From Aculops lycopersici (lineage: Eukaryota > Arthropoda > Arachnida > Trombidiformes > Eriophyidae), in NCBI GenBank assembly GCA_015350385.1, contig WNKI01000002.1, positions 8,396,947 to 8,460,946 of the forward strand: a stretch of 64,000 bases of DNA. The letters are read 5' to 3'. The notes beneath the pieces are model-generated. The model was not told the origin of the DNA and searched no databases. It saw only the letters and a list, made by a program, of their open reading frames with translations. The position numbers were made by a program, and so were the translations under genes. Positions 42,125-51,483 of this stretch are shown here, in pieces (the first letter of the stretch is position 1; every line of letters begins with the position of its first letter).

Positions 42125-43288
42125 ATGGAAAGTCGACTATCAAATGTAGTAAGACGCCAATTTGTTGATTATTTTACCACAAAACATAGCCACCAGTTTA
42201 TTAAATCTAGTCCGGTGGTGCCCAAATCGGATAAGAGCTTGACATTTGTCAATGCCGGAATGAATCAATTCAAGCCACTATTCTTGGCTGACCTACCTAA
42301 ATATGATCCAAGTAGAGTATGTAACTACCAAAAATGTATTAGAGTTGGTGGAAAGAATTGTGATCTTGATAATATTGGTCATGACTTTAGACACCATACC
42401 TTTTTCGAAATGCTTGGCAACTGGTCATTCAACGACTATGGCCGACAAGAGGCCTGTGAATGGGCTTTAGACTTTCTAGTCAATCACCTAAAGCTAGACT
42501 CAGAAAAACTTATAATGACTTACTATTCTAGTTCTAGTGAAGAGGACCTGGCGACAGCAAATATATGGAGCAAATTGGGGATCCCTAATGATCGGTTGAA
42601 ACCAAATACTGAGGGTGACAACTTTTGGGAGATGGCAGATCACGGACCATGTGGAATGTCGACAGAGATATTCTATCCCGTGGGCGGTGAGCTACTCGAG
42701 ATATGGAATCTAGTTTTCATGGACAGAATTAGGGATAAAAAGACACGTGAGTTAAGACCACTCAAGAGTTCATTTGTCGACACCGGAATGGGTCTTGAGA
42801 GGATATTGACTGTTTTAGAGGGTGTTGAGTCAAATTACGACACCGACTTGTTCAAATCCTATTTTGATGTGATAAAAGCTGTCTCAAATGTGAAACCATA
42901 CAAGGGCACACTAGAGGATGAGTTAGATATTGCATACAGAATGCTTGCCGACCATGCTAGAATGATAACCATAGCTCTGGCTGATGGTATTAAACCCGGC
43001 AGAAGGGGTGCCGAGTTTCACTTGCGATCTATCATCAAAAAGTGCATTATGTTATCTCAGAACATATTTTTACAGGAGACCCCACGCTACTTATTGTTTG
43101 ATTTGGTGGATGAAACTATATCCATTCTTTCAGAAGCCTACCCGGAGTTGAAATCTGATGTTAAGTCAACGAGAAGGACGCTTGCTCACGAATCTAAGAG
43201 GTATCTCAATTACTTGGAATCTCTAGATATCAATGATAACCAAAGTGTAGAGTCGTCAGACGGCGTTAGTGCCGGTGACAGGAAATAA
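42125..43288 (+). CDS. AARS2: Minimal alanyl-tRNA synthetase, probably mitochondrial (catalytic part only)
   Basis: A 387-residue class II aminoacyl-tRNA synthetase that charges tRNA with alanine. The catalytic domain is well conserved: FVNAGMNQFKP (~41-51), the KCIRVGGK.CDLDNIG..FRHHTFFEMLGNWSF stretch (~78-112), NFWEM.DHGPCG (~167-178), EIWNLVF (~197-203), SFVDTGMGLERI (~222-233), YDTDLF and YRMLADHAR (~278-286). Some AlaRS signatures are diverged: GPCGPCSEI is GPCGMSTEI, and the GYVLRR motif reads AEFHLRS. The frame ends soon after the tRNA-recognition helices. The editing domain and C-Ala domain of a ~960-residue AlaRS are missing, and nothing similar follows before SLBP at 44425. No obvious long targeting peptide is seen. 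The mitochondrial assignment is inferred from divergence and reduction. Confidence 0.88.
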   Translation: MESRLSNVVRRQFVDYFTTKHSHQFIKSSPVVPKSDKSLTFVNAGMNQFKPLFLADLPKYDPSRVCNYQKCIRVGGKNCDLDNIGHDFRHHTFFEMLGNWSFNDYGRQEACEWALDFLVNHLKLDSEKLIMTYYSSSSEEDLATANIWSKLGIPNDRLKPNTEGDNFWEMADHGPCGMSTEIFYPVGGELLEIWNLVFMDRIRDKKTRELRPLKSSFVDTGMGLERILTVLEGVESNYDTDLFKSYFDVIKAVSNVKPYKGTLEDELDIAYRMLADHARMITIALADGIKPGRRGAEFHLRSIIKKCIMLSQNIFLQETPRYLLFDLVDETISILSEAYPELKSDVKSTRRTLAHESKRYLNYLESLDINDNQSVESSDGVSAGDRK

Positions 43289-44424
43289 ATTTCTTGCAAT
43301 AGAATAAGATGATTTTTAAAGACTACCGCTTCAAAAATCCACTAGACTCGCTTGTTGAATCAACGAAACTGAAACTCTGACTATTTCGTTTATCGTGCAC
43401 TTACCACCTGAATCTCTTCACCTCTATGTTACTCACGATATAATGGCGCCTTTGCTTTCAAGCCTGAGCTGCTCAGTTGCCGTACGTTCTTATTTAGAAA
43501 CCATACACTGCAACTTAGTTGTAAGTAACAAACAAAACATCATGTCTCTCTCCCTCTCAACCGGGAGGTATAGTGCTCTGTGGTGTCTAATTATGTTCGT
43601 TAACAAGATACATGTACGCGCCAGAGGAAATGCCAGCGTTGCCATCGTCCGGCCCGATGGACAACCTTGCGATTTGAGGATATCCTCCTGTTGAGCGGCT
43701 GCTGCGCTATAAGTTTGGCGCCAACTGTATCCATCGGTCTTGCTTGCTTTTCAATGCGAACGCCCGAATCAGAATTACAGGGTAAGTTTTCCCGTTGCCC
43801 TCAGTTTGTGAGAGCGCTCGTTGCGCGCCCGCCTTGGCCGCTCATGGGCACTTTTGTTTACAGTACACACAGGGATAGCTCATCTGCTGCATTTTCAGGT
43901 TCCACCGCTCTGCGCTAGACAACACAGACAGACAGACAGAACACTACCGAGGCTACGTGTGGCGCGCAACTTTTTCCCATTGAACTCTGCAGTCCATCCT
44001 GCACGTCAGTCCCCACAATCGGCGCCTCAGACTAACATCGCCAAAGAGATCTACAGGAGAGCTCTTGCCATATTACTTGTTTTAGCTTCCAACTGATCAA
44101 TTAAATTTTGACACACATAATTTGCACGCCTTTAGTATCACTGGACTTCATTGTAGAGCTTAGCTCGAGTTACCAGTGTAATATCAAAGTTGTGTAAGTT
44201 GACTTATAAGATCAACTAAAGGACGCGCAAACATCCACAGATCACATAGGTCGCAAGACGCGCGCCAAACCCGCAACAGGCTCTTTGTCATACATCAGCT
44301 GCAAATATCAAGTATTTTTATCATCAAAATCATCACTCAAATTTTTACGTTACCTCACTATAACAACTAGCTCAACAAGAGATTTTTGATATATTTATAT
44401 ACAACAAGAAACCAAAGCTTGAAT
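43289..44424. other. AlaRS-SLBP intergenic region
   Basis: About 1.1 kb. An AATAAA overlaps the AlaRS stop (43284-43289). Plus-strand open frames of 80-99 codons between 43395 and 44096 overlap each other and resemble nothing known. The end is AT-rich and contains the SLBP 5' UTR. Confidence 0.45.
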
Positions 44425-45156
44425 ATGATTAAATCTCAAACAAATGATTGGACGGAAGTCCTATTCGAGGACTCGACGAGGGCGCGAAAAAACGCGGACG
44501 GCACCTCGAATCAGGAGAATGATGGAGAATTTTGGCTAAATATGTCAAATGTTAAGGCTGATGATATTATTGAGGCAGCCATCAGAAAGAAGAAGCAAAG
44601 AGACTTGGCCAAAGCTAAGGCTAAACAATTGGCAGCCGAGGCTGCGGCGGCCGAAACAGAAACCTCAACAGCAACAGATTTCAAGATTGATGATCTCAAG
44701 CAGCAACAAACCACAGTTCAAGGATTGAATGAGAAAAAGTCACCTAAAAAGCAAAGCGAATATAAGAAGAAAGTGTTTGAGAAGAAACCTTTTGTCTCAA
44801 TACCCGAAAGGGATCCCATAGTTTTGAGGAGGAGACAGAAACAGATTGATTATGGCAAGAACACCTTAGGCTATCAACATTACCTCGACTCTGTGCCCAA
44901 GAACACAAGGAGCCGCGAACAACCTCGAACCCCAAGAAAGGGAGTAAAGTATTCGAGAAGATCTTGGGACATGCAAATCAAGTTATGGCGCATCAAACTA
45001 CACAACTATGATCCACGACCAGAGACATATGATGTCGAGCAACAGATTACCAAGATCGACATTGAGATTCCAGCCGACGAGGCCTCGGAATTGTTCGACA
45101 GTGCTTTCTCCGAATCTCCCTCGGAAAACCAGTCAGTTCAAATGGAACAAGATTGA
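44425..45156 (+). CDS. SLBP: Histone stem-loop-binding protein (SLBP)
   Basis: A 243-residue protein. SLBP binds the 3' stem-loop of replication-dependent histone mRNAs and directs their processing, export and translation. The RNA-binding domain (~residues 133-197) is unmistakable: RRRQKQIDYGKNTLGYQHYL, then VP, TPRKG, and KYSRRSWDMQIKLWRIKLHN. The TPNK loop, whose threonine is phosphorylated in known SLBPs, reads TPRK here. The N-terminal half is charged, with an AAEAAAAE helix. The C-terminus is acidic (ESPSENQSVQMEQD). The frame is open from 44386, but I chose the second Met (44425), after which the sequence becomes protein-like. Single exon. Confidence 0.93.
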   Translation: MIKSQTNDWTEVLFEDSTRARKNADGTSNQENDGEFWLNMSNVKADDIIEAAIRKKKQRDLAKAKAKQLAAEAAAAETETSTATDFKIDDLKQQQTTVQGLNEKKSPKKQSEYKKKVFEKKPFVSIPERDPIVLRRRQKQIDYGKNTLGYQHYLDSVPKNTRSREQPRTPRKGVKYSRRSWDMQIKLWRIKLHNYDPRPETYDVEQQITKIDIEIPADEASELFDSAFSESPSENQSVQMEQD

Positions 45157-45686
45157 TTCCTATCATCATCACCTCATCCGATTTCTACTATTCCAGTCTC
45201 ACAGCTATAACAACAGCCTCACAAAAAGATCCACTCGCGAAATAGCTGCCATCACCACAACCCTCACATCATACCACTATTCTCATTGACAATCACCTTC
45301 ATATGCTTTAGCCCAAAAATTGAACAATATGCGACGAAATCGATAAGAGTCTGTGTGGGAAATGACTCCCGAGACCAAGTTCTATCCCTATAGACGAGAT
45401 TGTTTTAGAGAGAGAAAGAAATTGACACCTATTTATGTATATCATTAATTAATTTATATATTTAAATATAGATATTAATACCATCGTCATCATGATCATG
45501 CTTAAGTACAATATTAAACTTGGCTCAGCAAGAGCTTGAATCATACTCATACACTCCATCTGGCGCAGCTCTATAATCGGTTTTATGTTATATCTATATA
45601 AACATACTAGATATGTCTTGTTTGGTTTGCTGTGTTGGCTTTGAGGTCAACCTAAAAGCTAAAGATAAATTGACGAGAGGTTTATA
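45157..45686. other. Shared 3' region of SLBP and NonA (tail to tail)
   Basis: 530 bp between convergent stop codons, AT-rich, with several near-consensus poly(A) hexamers (for example AATATTAAA near 45512). No gene. Confidence 0.5.
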
Positions 45687-47633
45687 TTAAAATCTCCCTC
45701 TCTTTCTTGGTCGGCCACCACCGCCACCATTGTTTCCAGTCTGAAGAACGTTTATGTTGTTTCCGGTATTGGTATATTGTCTGGTAAATTTCTCACGTCT
45801 TGCTGGTCCACCAGATTGTTGGTTGCCTTGTTGCTGTTGCTGCTGTTGTTGTTGTTGAGAGGCTGCTGCTCGTCCTCGAGTCACTGGATATGAGACAAAA
45901 TCTCCTGCGCTAGGATCCTCTTGAGTCTGCACGGGCATCTGCATCTGGGGAGCTTGCATGTAGGCGGTAAACATATTCGGCTGGCTCATTTGAGGGTTCT
46001 GTTGTTGGGCCATAGCCATTTGTTGCTGCTGCATCATGAATGGCTGTTGCATTCCCATCATAGCGACATCGGCGAAGGTTCTCGGTTGTTGCTGCATCTG
46101 TGCTGGGCCCATCATGGTCATCTGACCAATGGTAGGTATACTCTGTTGCTCTACTTCCGTGCTAGCTTGTGATACGGTCTGTCTAGCCTGTTGTTGATTT
46201 AGTGTCTGGTCATCAACAACTGGGACAGTTGTTAGTGCAGACTCTTGGTTATTTAGAAGGTTCTGCAAGGCGTTTGCCTGCATTCTCAGCGCAGCCTCCT
46301 GTTGTTGTAAACCATTTGGATCACCAAGTTGCTGTCGACGTAATATCTCCTCTTCTCTTTGCCTCAACGCCATTTCCTGCTGACGTCTCTGCTCTTCTCT
46401 TAGTTGTGCATCAGTAACATGTTGATCCTTGAGTTGTTGAAGTCTTAGCTTGTTATCCTCTAATTGTTGTAGTCTGCTCTTGAGTTGCATTGAGTCATGT
46501 TCGATTCTTGAAAATTCTATTTGGTTTTGGAGATTTCTGCGTGCATCTTCAATCTCTTGATCTAGCTGTTGACGTTTTTGTTTCTCTAACTCATATAGCT
46601 CCTTCCATCTCAGAGCAAATGTATGCTCGAATGTACCTTGCTCAGCAAATCGAGGACCAACATCTCTCTGCTCTTTGAAATCCATGGAGTTTTTGTTTAC
46701 CGACTTTTCAGGCAAGCCTTCATCTTCGTCTTGCTGATCGAATGGCTCGACTAGAACTGGCATCGGCGAGGCTGTCAAAATGAAACACTCCTGTTGGCAC
46801 CTCTTGATGGCATACAAAGCTGACTGTTTGCGAGAATATTCAACTATACCTTCGCCGGTGGACTTGCCTTTGTCGTCGACAACAACCACAGCTCGTTCAA
46901 TCTCACCAAAATATCGGAAAGCATAGGCCAATAGTTCATTGGTTACATGTGGAGATAAATGTTTTACCCTGATGGCGGCGGCATGAGCCGCAAGTCGAAC
47001 TCTGAGAGTCCTGCCTTCGTATACACTACAATCTAGAGCATCCCTGGCCGCTTCGGCACTTTGACGAGTGTCCATCTTGACAAAGGCAAATGCACTCTTT
47101 GGTCCAAGGAAGACTTCGCCCACTTCGCCATGCTTCTCAAACAATGTCCTAAGTTTATCCTCTGAGGTATTATGAGGTAAATTGCCGACGAATAATCGGC
47201 ATCTACCAGTAAATTTCTTATTTGGGTCAGCGCGGGTTTCAATCGGTGGCAATTCTCTCGTTGGATAACCAGGTGTAAATTTTACAGAGCCCAGGTTGGA
47301 CGATGGATCTCCGCCCCGGTTCATGCTACTATCAGGATGCTGGTGTTGACTGGTCCCCCTCTGACCGCTTCGTTCTCTTTGGGCATTTTGGAACTGATTC
47401 TGATGTTGCTGTTGTTGTTGTGATTGGTTTTGATGATGATGTTGTTGTTGGTTTTGTTGATGATGAGATTGTTGATGCTGCTGCTGGTTGTTGTTATTAT
47501 TATTATTGTTATTGTTGTTGTTCTTTCTCCTATCGTGATGAGTGTTACCTTGTTGGTTGTTATTATTGTTATTATTTCCTCGGTGTTGATTTGAGGTCCC
47601 TCCGTCGCCACCTCCTCGATTGTTGTTCTTCAT
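45687..47633 (-). CDS. nonA: DBHS RNA-binding protein (NonA / NONO-SFPQ family)
   Basis: A 648-residue single-exon nuclear protein. DBHS proteins are dimeric RNA- and DNA-binding factors of paraspeckles, splicing and transcription. Order: Asn/Gln/His-rich N-terminus (~1-135); RRM1 (~143-215, CRLFVGNLP and AFAFVKMDTR); RRM2 (~217-297, IRVKHLSPHVTNELLAYAFRYFG); NOPS segment (~298-350, PMPVLVEPFDQQDEDEGLPEK and the GPRFAEQGTFEHTFALRWKEL block); a long charged coiled coil (~350-460); a Gln/Met-rich tail; and a basic C-terminus PRKRGRF likely acting as nuclear localisation signal. Human proteins lack the long homopolymeric N-terminus. Fly NonA has similar glycine/glutamine-rich ends. The CAG/CAA and AAT/AAC runs make length polymorphism likely. 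Confidence 0.92.
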   Translation of the reverse strand: MKNNNRGGGDGGTSNQHRGNNNNNNNQQGNTHHDRRKNNNNNNNNNNNNQQQHQQSHHQQNQQQHHHQNQSQQQQQHQNQFQNAQRERSGQRGTSQHQHPDSSMNRGGDPSSNLGSVKFTPGYPTRELPPIETRADPNKKFTGRCRLFVGNLPHNTSEDKLRTLFEKHGEVGEVFLGPKSAFAFVKMDTRQSAEAARDALDCSVYEGRTLRVRLAAHAAAIRVKHLSPHVTNELLAYAFRYFGEIERAVVVVDDKGKSTGEGIVEYSRKQSALYAIKRCQQECFILTASPMPVLVEPFDQQDEDEGLPEKSVNKNSMDFKEQRDVGPRFAEQGTFEHTFALRWKELYELEKQKRQQLDQEIEDARRNLQNQIEFSRIEHDSMQLKSRLQQLEDNKLRLQQLKDQHVTDAQLREEQRRQQEMALRQREEEILRRQQLGDPNGLQQQEAALRMQANALQNLLNNQESALTTVPVVDDQTLNQQQARQTVSQASTEVEQQSIPTIGQMTMMGPAQMQQQPRTFADVAMMGMQQPFMMQQQQMAMAQQQNPQMSQPNMFTAYMQAPQMQMPVQTQEDPSAGDFVSYPVTRGRAAASQQQQQQQQQQGNQQSGGPARREKFTRQYTNTGNNINVLQTGNNGGGGGRPRKRGRF

Positions 47634-48331
47634 TCTAATTGATTCTATATGAGGTGCAAGTTGATTTAATAGAGTAGATCTAGGCTAATGGGTGAGCCAG
47701 TTGTCAAGTATGCAATTAAAAAAGAGGTTGATTAAATTGTATTGTCGTAAAATAAAATTCACCGACTGTAACACGTAAAATTAGCAAACAAGTGCAAAAA
47801 TTTCATTATTCCCTAGTGGTCATGATATTGGCCACATAAACATTTGGTTGTCAGAATAGTGAAGCAAACAAGGCAAAGGGCCAAAGAGGCTCATGGAAGG
47901 CACAGCCAGAGTTCAGTGTATTCGAATCCACACAAGAATCAATGCAAACTTTGCAGCAAATTCCCACTGTGTTTCTCCGAGTTGTAATTCACAAATGCAC
48001 CCCAAACTGCAACGAGAGCCCTAGAGACTGGATTCCAGTCACTGGAATCTCGCTCGAGCGCAAAGGGGGAAGCAGCGACTGGAGAGGAGGGGGCGCAGCC
48101 GGCACCGCTAACTCGCATAGAGATTCACGCTCAGAGGCAAGCATGGTTCAAGCTGCGTTTAAAACTCATGGTTTCCCAATGAGCGATTGAGACACTAGCT
48201 TCACCACGCGCTATCGAAAGTTATCCCAATTTGCAGGAGTCTATCAAATCAATGAAGATTTGTTTCAATTAAAATCCACATCCATTGATATTATTACTAT
48301 CAACTAACCGCCCACACCAATTGAAGCAAAT
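47634..48331. other. Divergent promoter region of NonA and alpha-NAC
   Basis: About 700 bp between two divergently transcribed genes. The GC-rich stretch near 48060-48120 contains an open frame (47942-48190) that looks non-coding. No other feature. Confidence 0.45.
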
Positions 48332-48832
48332 ATGACGGACACGGCGTCTCCACCACCATCCGGCCAAGCAGACCAGCAGCCACAACAGCAATCCCGTGGA
48401 GAGAAGAAGGCACGTAAGGTTATTTCAAAGCTTGGATTAAAACAAGTGCAGGGAGTCAACAAGGTTGCCATTAGAAAATCTAAGAACATACTCTTTGTTA
48501 TCAACAAGCCAGAGGTTTACAAGAGTCCAGCTTCAGACACCTACATAGTATTCGGTGAGGCCAAGATTGAGGATCTCTCGCAAAAGGCTCAGTTGGCTGC
48601 TGCAGAGAAGTTCAAGGCTGGTGTTGTGAATATGCCAGAGGAGGCTAAGTCAAAGACCAAGCCCAAGTTGGATTACGAGGATGAAAACGAGCCAGTTGAT
48701 GAGACAGGTGTTGACTCCAAGGATATTGACCTAGTGGTTCAACAAGCGAATGTGAGCCGTAATAAGGCCGTAAAGGCGCTCAAGAATAATAACAATGATA
48801 TCGTCAACGCCATCATGGAATTGACTATGTGA
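48332..48832 (+). CDS. NACA: Nascent polypeptide-associated complex subunit alpha
   Basis: A 166-residue protein. With beta-NAC it binds ribosomes near the exit tunnel and shields nascent chains. The NAC domain is clear (~residues 24-95: EKKARKVISKLGLKQVQGV, VAIRKSKNILFVINKPEVYK, TYIVFGEAKIEDLS). The C-terminal UBA-like domain follows (~125-166: DSKDIDLVVQQANVSRNKAV, then ALKNNNNDIVNAIMELTM). It is shorter than human (215 aa) mainly because the acidic N-terminal region is reduced to a Pro/Gln-rich stub. Single exon. Stops with MTAP are tail to tail, 145 bp apart. Confidence 0.95.
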   Translation: MTDTASPPPSGQADQQPQQQSRGEKKARKVISKLGLKQVQGVNKVAIRKSKNILFVINKPEVYKSPASDTYIVFGEAKIEDLSQKAQLAAAEKFKAGVVNMPEEAKSKTKPKLDYEDENEPVDETGVDSKDIDLVVQQANVSRNKAVKALKNNNNDIVNAIMELTM

Positions 48833-48977
48833 GATGATGGTCGTCATAAAAACTTAAAAATTATAACTCCTTTCTAATTAGCGACTAGTGTCTTACTATG
48901 ATTTTTTTACTTGACAAAACTCGATTCTGATTAGGTAACCGGAACTTGTCGGGCAACGGATACCGTTTAAAATATCA

Positions 48978-49796
48978 CTATGCTACCATTATGGAAGATT
49001 TGACGGCCTCCTTGTTGATCTCAATCTGTGCTCTCCAATCATGAGCTGCAATACGCTTGATAATCCCAGGTATAATCTTTCTTGCTTTGGCACCTAGGTC
49101 CTTCATACGCTCCACGACTAAGTCCGCCTTGACAGACTCCTCGCCTTCACGCCAGCAATCGTAGTCCGTGATCAACAGGATGCATCCGTAGAAAACTCCA
49201 AGCTCACAGGCAAGCGGCACCTCTGGCACTGATGTCATATTTACGACATCACAACCCCAAGAACGATGCATATTCGACTCGGCTAGTGTCGAGAAGCGAG
49301 GCCCCTCTATAGTGACACAGGTGAGATCATCGTGATGAACAACATTTGCCTCCTCACAGGCTTCTTTTATGAACTTGCGCATAGTCCTATCGATCGGTTC
49401 CTTCTGCTCAACGTGACAAACCTTGTAAAATGATCTATCCCTGAAGCAACAAGTTCTATCGATATACTGACTAAGGATTCCAACATGCCCCGGCACAATT
49501 TTCTCCTTGAGAGAGCCACATGCTGAGGTGACTATAATATGGGTGCATCCAAGCTGCTTGACTAATGTCCACAGATTGGCTCTGTAGTTAACATGCGATG
49601 GACTTACATCGTGATTCTTACCATGCCTTGACAAGATGTAAACCTGCACACCCTCAATCACACCTGAGATAGCCTGCAAGTCGCTTGCATGGCCGTATGG
49701 AGTTTCCACGAGGTCAACCAATTTCTTGTCCTTCAAGAGACTAGAATCTTGGTCCAGGCCAGTGCCTCCGATGATGCCGACAGTATATATGGACAT
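48978..49796 (-). CDS. MTAP: S-methyl-5'-thioadenosine phosphorylase (MTAP)
   Basis: A 272-residue cytosolic trimeric enzyme of the PNP family. It splits 5'-methylthioadenosine with phosphate to adenine and 5-methylthioribose-1-phosphate in polyamine/methionine salvage. Visible signatures: GIIGGTGLD at ~8-16 (phosphate loop), SRHGKNHDVSPSHVNYRANL (~56-75), VTSACGSL (~89-96), VTIEGPRFST.AES (~160-172), VVNMTSVPE (~184-192) and TDYDCW (~212-217, where the aspartates contact the adenine base). Length and motif order are normal for the family (human 283). The start at 49796 is followed immediately by the conserved core. Single exon. Confidence 0.95.
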   Translation of the reverse strand: MSIYTVGIIGGTGLDQDSSLLKDKKLVDLVETPYGHASDLQAISGVIEGVQVYILSRHGKNHDVSPSHVNYRANLWTLVKQLGCTHIIVTSACGSLKEKIVPGHVGILSQYIDRTCCFRDRSFYKVCHVEQKEPIDRTMRKFIKEACEEANVVHHDDLTCVTIEGPRFSTLAESNMHRSWGCDVVNMTSVPEVPLACELGVFYGCILLITDYDCWREGEESVKADLVVERMKDLGAKARKIIPGIIKRIAAHDWRAQIEINKEAVKSSIMVA

Positions 49797-50037
49797 GATG
49801 ATTTTATAAGGTATTTGTAGTATGTGATGTATTTATCGAACTAGTGTAATAAAACTATGATATAACAGTGTGAGTGAGCTGACAAGATGTGAACTATTAA
49901 CTATGACAAGAGACAGAATGCTGCTGCTTGTTTCTTTCAACGTTACGAGTCAATTCCGAAACCTAAACCAGCGTGATCTCTCCTCCTCTAATCTCTTTTG
50001 GCGTATCCTTAGTACCACTTGTGGGCGGTGCGTGTCG

Positions 50038-50283
50038 CTACCGGCTGTCTTTCAACGCATCTGATGATTGCTTCAACTTTGTTACAATATGTTCTTCTGT
50101 AAGCTCGCGTTTGATCTTCAAGGTTGCACCCTTTTGATCATGGGCCCAAATGCGCGCAAAGTAATAGCCGGTCAGACACAAAGCTGCTGCTCCCGCCCAA
50201 GATAAACCAATTTTGGTATGTGGTGATGCTAGAAACGATGCTGATCCAACATTTTTACCAGTAGGACGATGAGACTTTGCCAT
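50038..50283 (-). CDS. Small single-pass membrane protein of unknown function
   Basis: An 81-residue frame. Residues ~24-45 (KIGLSWAGAAALCLTGYYFARIW) form one hydrophobic helix, preceded by a basic, Ser/Gly-rich segment and followed by a charged helical tail (RELTEEHIVTKLKQSSDALK). The layout resembles small mitochondrial inner-membrane or assembly proteins, but I do not recognise the family. It sits between MTAP and RPS23 in a region where everything else is housekeeping, and composition is protein-like rather than repetitive. Alternatives: a chance frame, though the hydrophobic/charged layout makes that less likely. Confidence 0.55.
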   Translation of the reverse strand: MAKSHRPTGKNVGSASFLASPHTKIGLSWAGAAALCLTGYYFARIWAHDQKGATLKIKRELTEEHIVTKLKQSSDALKDSR

Positions 50284-50900
50284 AATATTTATCTGCCGTA
50301 ACTACTCGAGCAACTGACTAGCATGTAATCGATCTTTAATTCTAAAAGTGTAGATGTTTACCCAGAAAAATAGAACGAGGGAACTTGACGGAATCGAACA
50401 AAGCAAGTTGGATAATGAATGTTGATAATCGCATTCGATCGCGTCGAGGCAAGTCACATGAAGTCCATCGGTCTATCCGTCATTTTCATTGTGTGTGTAT
50501 CAAAACAATATGCCTGGCTGTATGGAGTTTGACACGAAAAATAGGTCCCTCAATTTTATTACACACAAGGATTCTAGGAGTTTGGCTAATCGCCGCGGAT
50601 GTTTGTGCGTGAAAAATTCACGAGCTCTATAGGGCGCGCGGATTTTTTTGAATTTTTCACATGCGCGAGTCTGCAGACAGCGCAAATCTTGTTTGCAATA
50701 TTGCGCATGCATTACTGCAGGCATGTTTTCCGGTAACACATGTTTTGCCATATCGTGTCACGTTATTTCAATCCGCAATTGAGAATGCCCATTTGCAGGA
50801 GTTGTTCTTGTTCAATTTAAAACAATCCAACTATTATTATTACTGAATAATAGAATTTATACCTTAATATTAACTCATCTATTAGATATCAAATCAAATC
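50284..50900. other. Divergent upstream region of the small membrane protein and RPS23
   Basis: About 600 bp with both promoters. It contains a perfect 11-bp inverted repeat, GTGAAAAATTC (50609-50619) and GAATTTTTCAC (50650-50660), with 30 bases between, flanked by GCGCGCGG and ATGCGCGAG. No gene. Confidence 0.5.
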
Positions 50901-51483
50901 ATGGGTAAGTACTGCCAACAATTTGGGTTTTGAAGATTGAATTCAATATAAAATTACTGAGCTTTGTATATCGAGCAGGGAAAAATGGACTTTTACTGAC
51001 ATGTTTTTACTCCCCTATTATATTCACTACTATAAATAATGTATTATAACAACAGGTAAGCCCAAGGGATTGCGTACCGCACGTAAATTGAGGAACCATC
51101 GCCGAGAGCAAAGATGGGCAGACAAGGATTACAAGAAGGCACACTCTGGAACCAGATGGAAGTCTAACCCATTCGGTGGAGCCTCTGCAGCCAAAGGTAT
51201 TGTACTGGAAAAGGTCGGTATTGGTGCTAAGCAGCCTAACTCGGCCATTCGTAAATGTGTCCGTGTACAATTGATCAAGAACGGAAAGAAGATCACGGCC
51301 TTCGTGCCAAGGGACGGTTGTTTAAATTTCATCGAGGACAACGATGAAGTTTTGGTTGCCGGTTTCGGTCGAAAAGGTCACGCTGTCGGTGATATTCCAG
51401 GAGTTAGGTTCAAGATTATCAAGGTTGCCAACGTGTCATTATTGGCTTTGTACAAAGAAAAGAAGGAGCGACCAAGATCTTAA
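50901..51483 (+). CDS. RPS23: 40S ribosomal protein S23 (uS12), two exons
   Basis: Exon 1 is only ATGG (50901-50904), followed by GTAAGT. Exon 2 is 51056-51483 after AACAG. Joined, the protein is M-G-K-P-K-G-L..., 143 residues, exactly the usual eukaryotic length. uS12 sits at the ribosomal decoding centre. The key loop KQPNSAIRKCVRVQL (~residues 60-74), which carries the conserved proline that is hydroxylated in other eukaryotes, is intact. So are FVPRDGCLNFIEDNDEVLVA and the basic C-terminus KKERPRS. The 151-bp intron directly after the start codon is a common arrangement for ribosomal protein genes. An unspliced internal Met start would lose the conserved N-terminus. Confidence 0.96.

Noticed and set aside
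41496..43288. mRpS33 and AlaRS as a bicistronic unit
   Set aside because: An AATAAA lies between them with 203 bp of spacing; independent transcripts are the simpler reading.
43395..44096. Possible small plus-strand genes between AlaRS and SLBP
   Set aside because: Three overlapping short frames without protein-like composition; no conserved motif.
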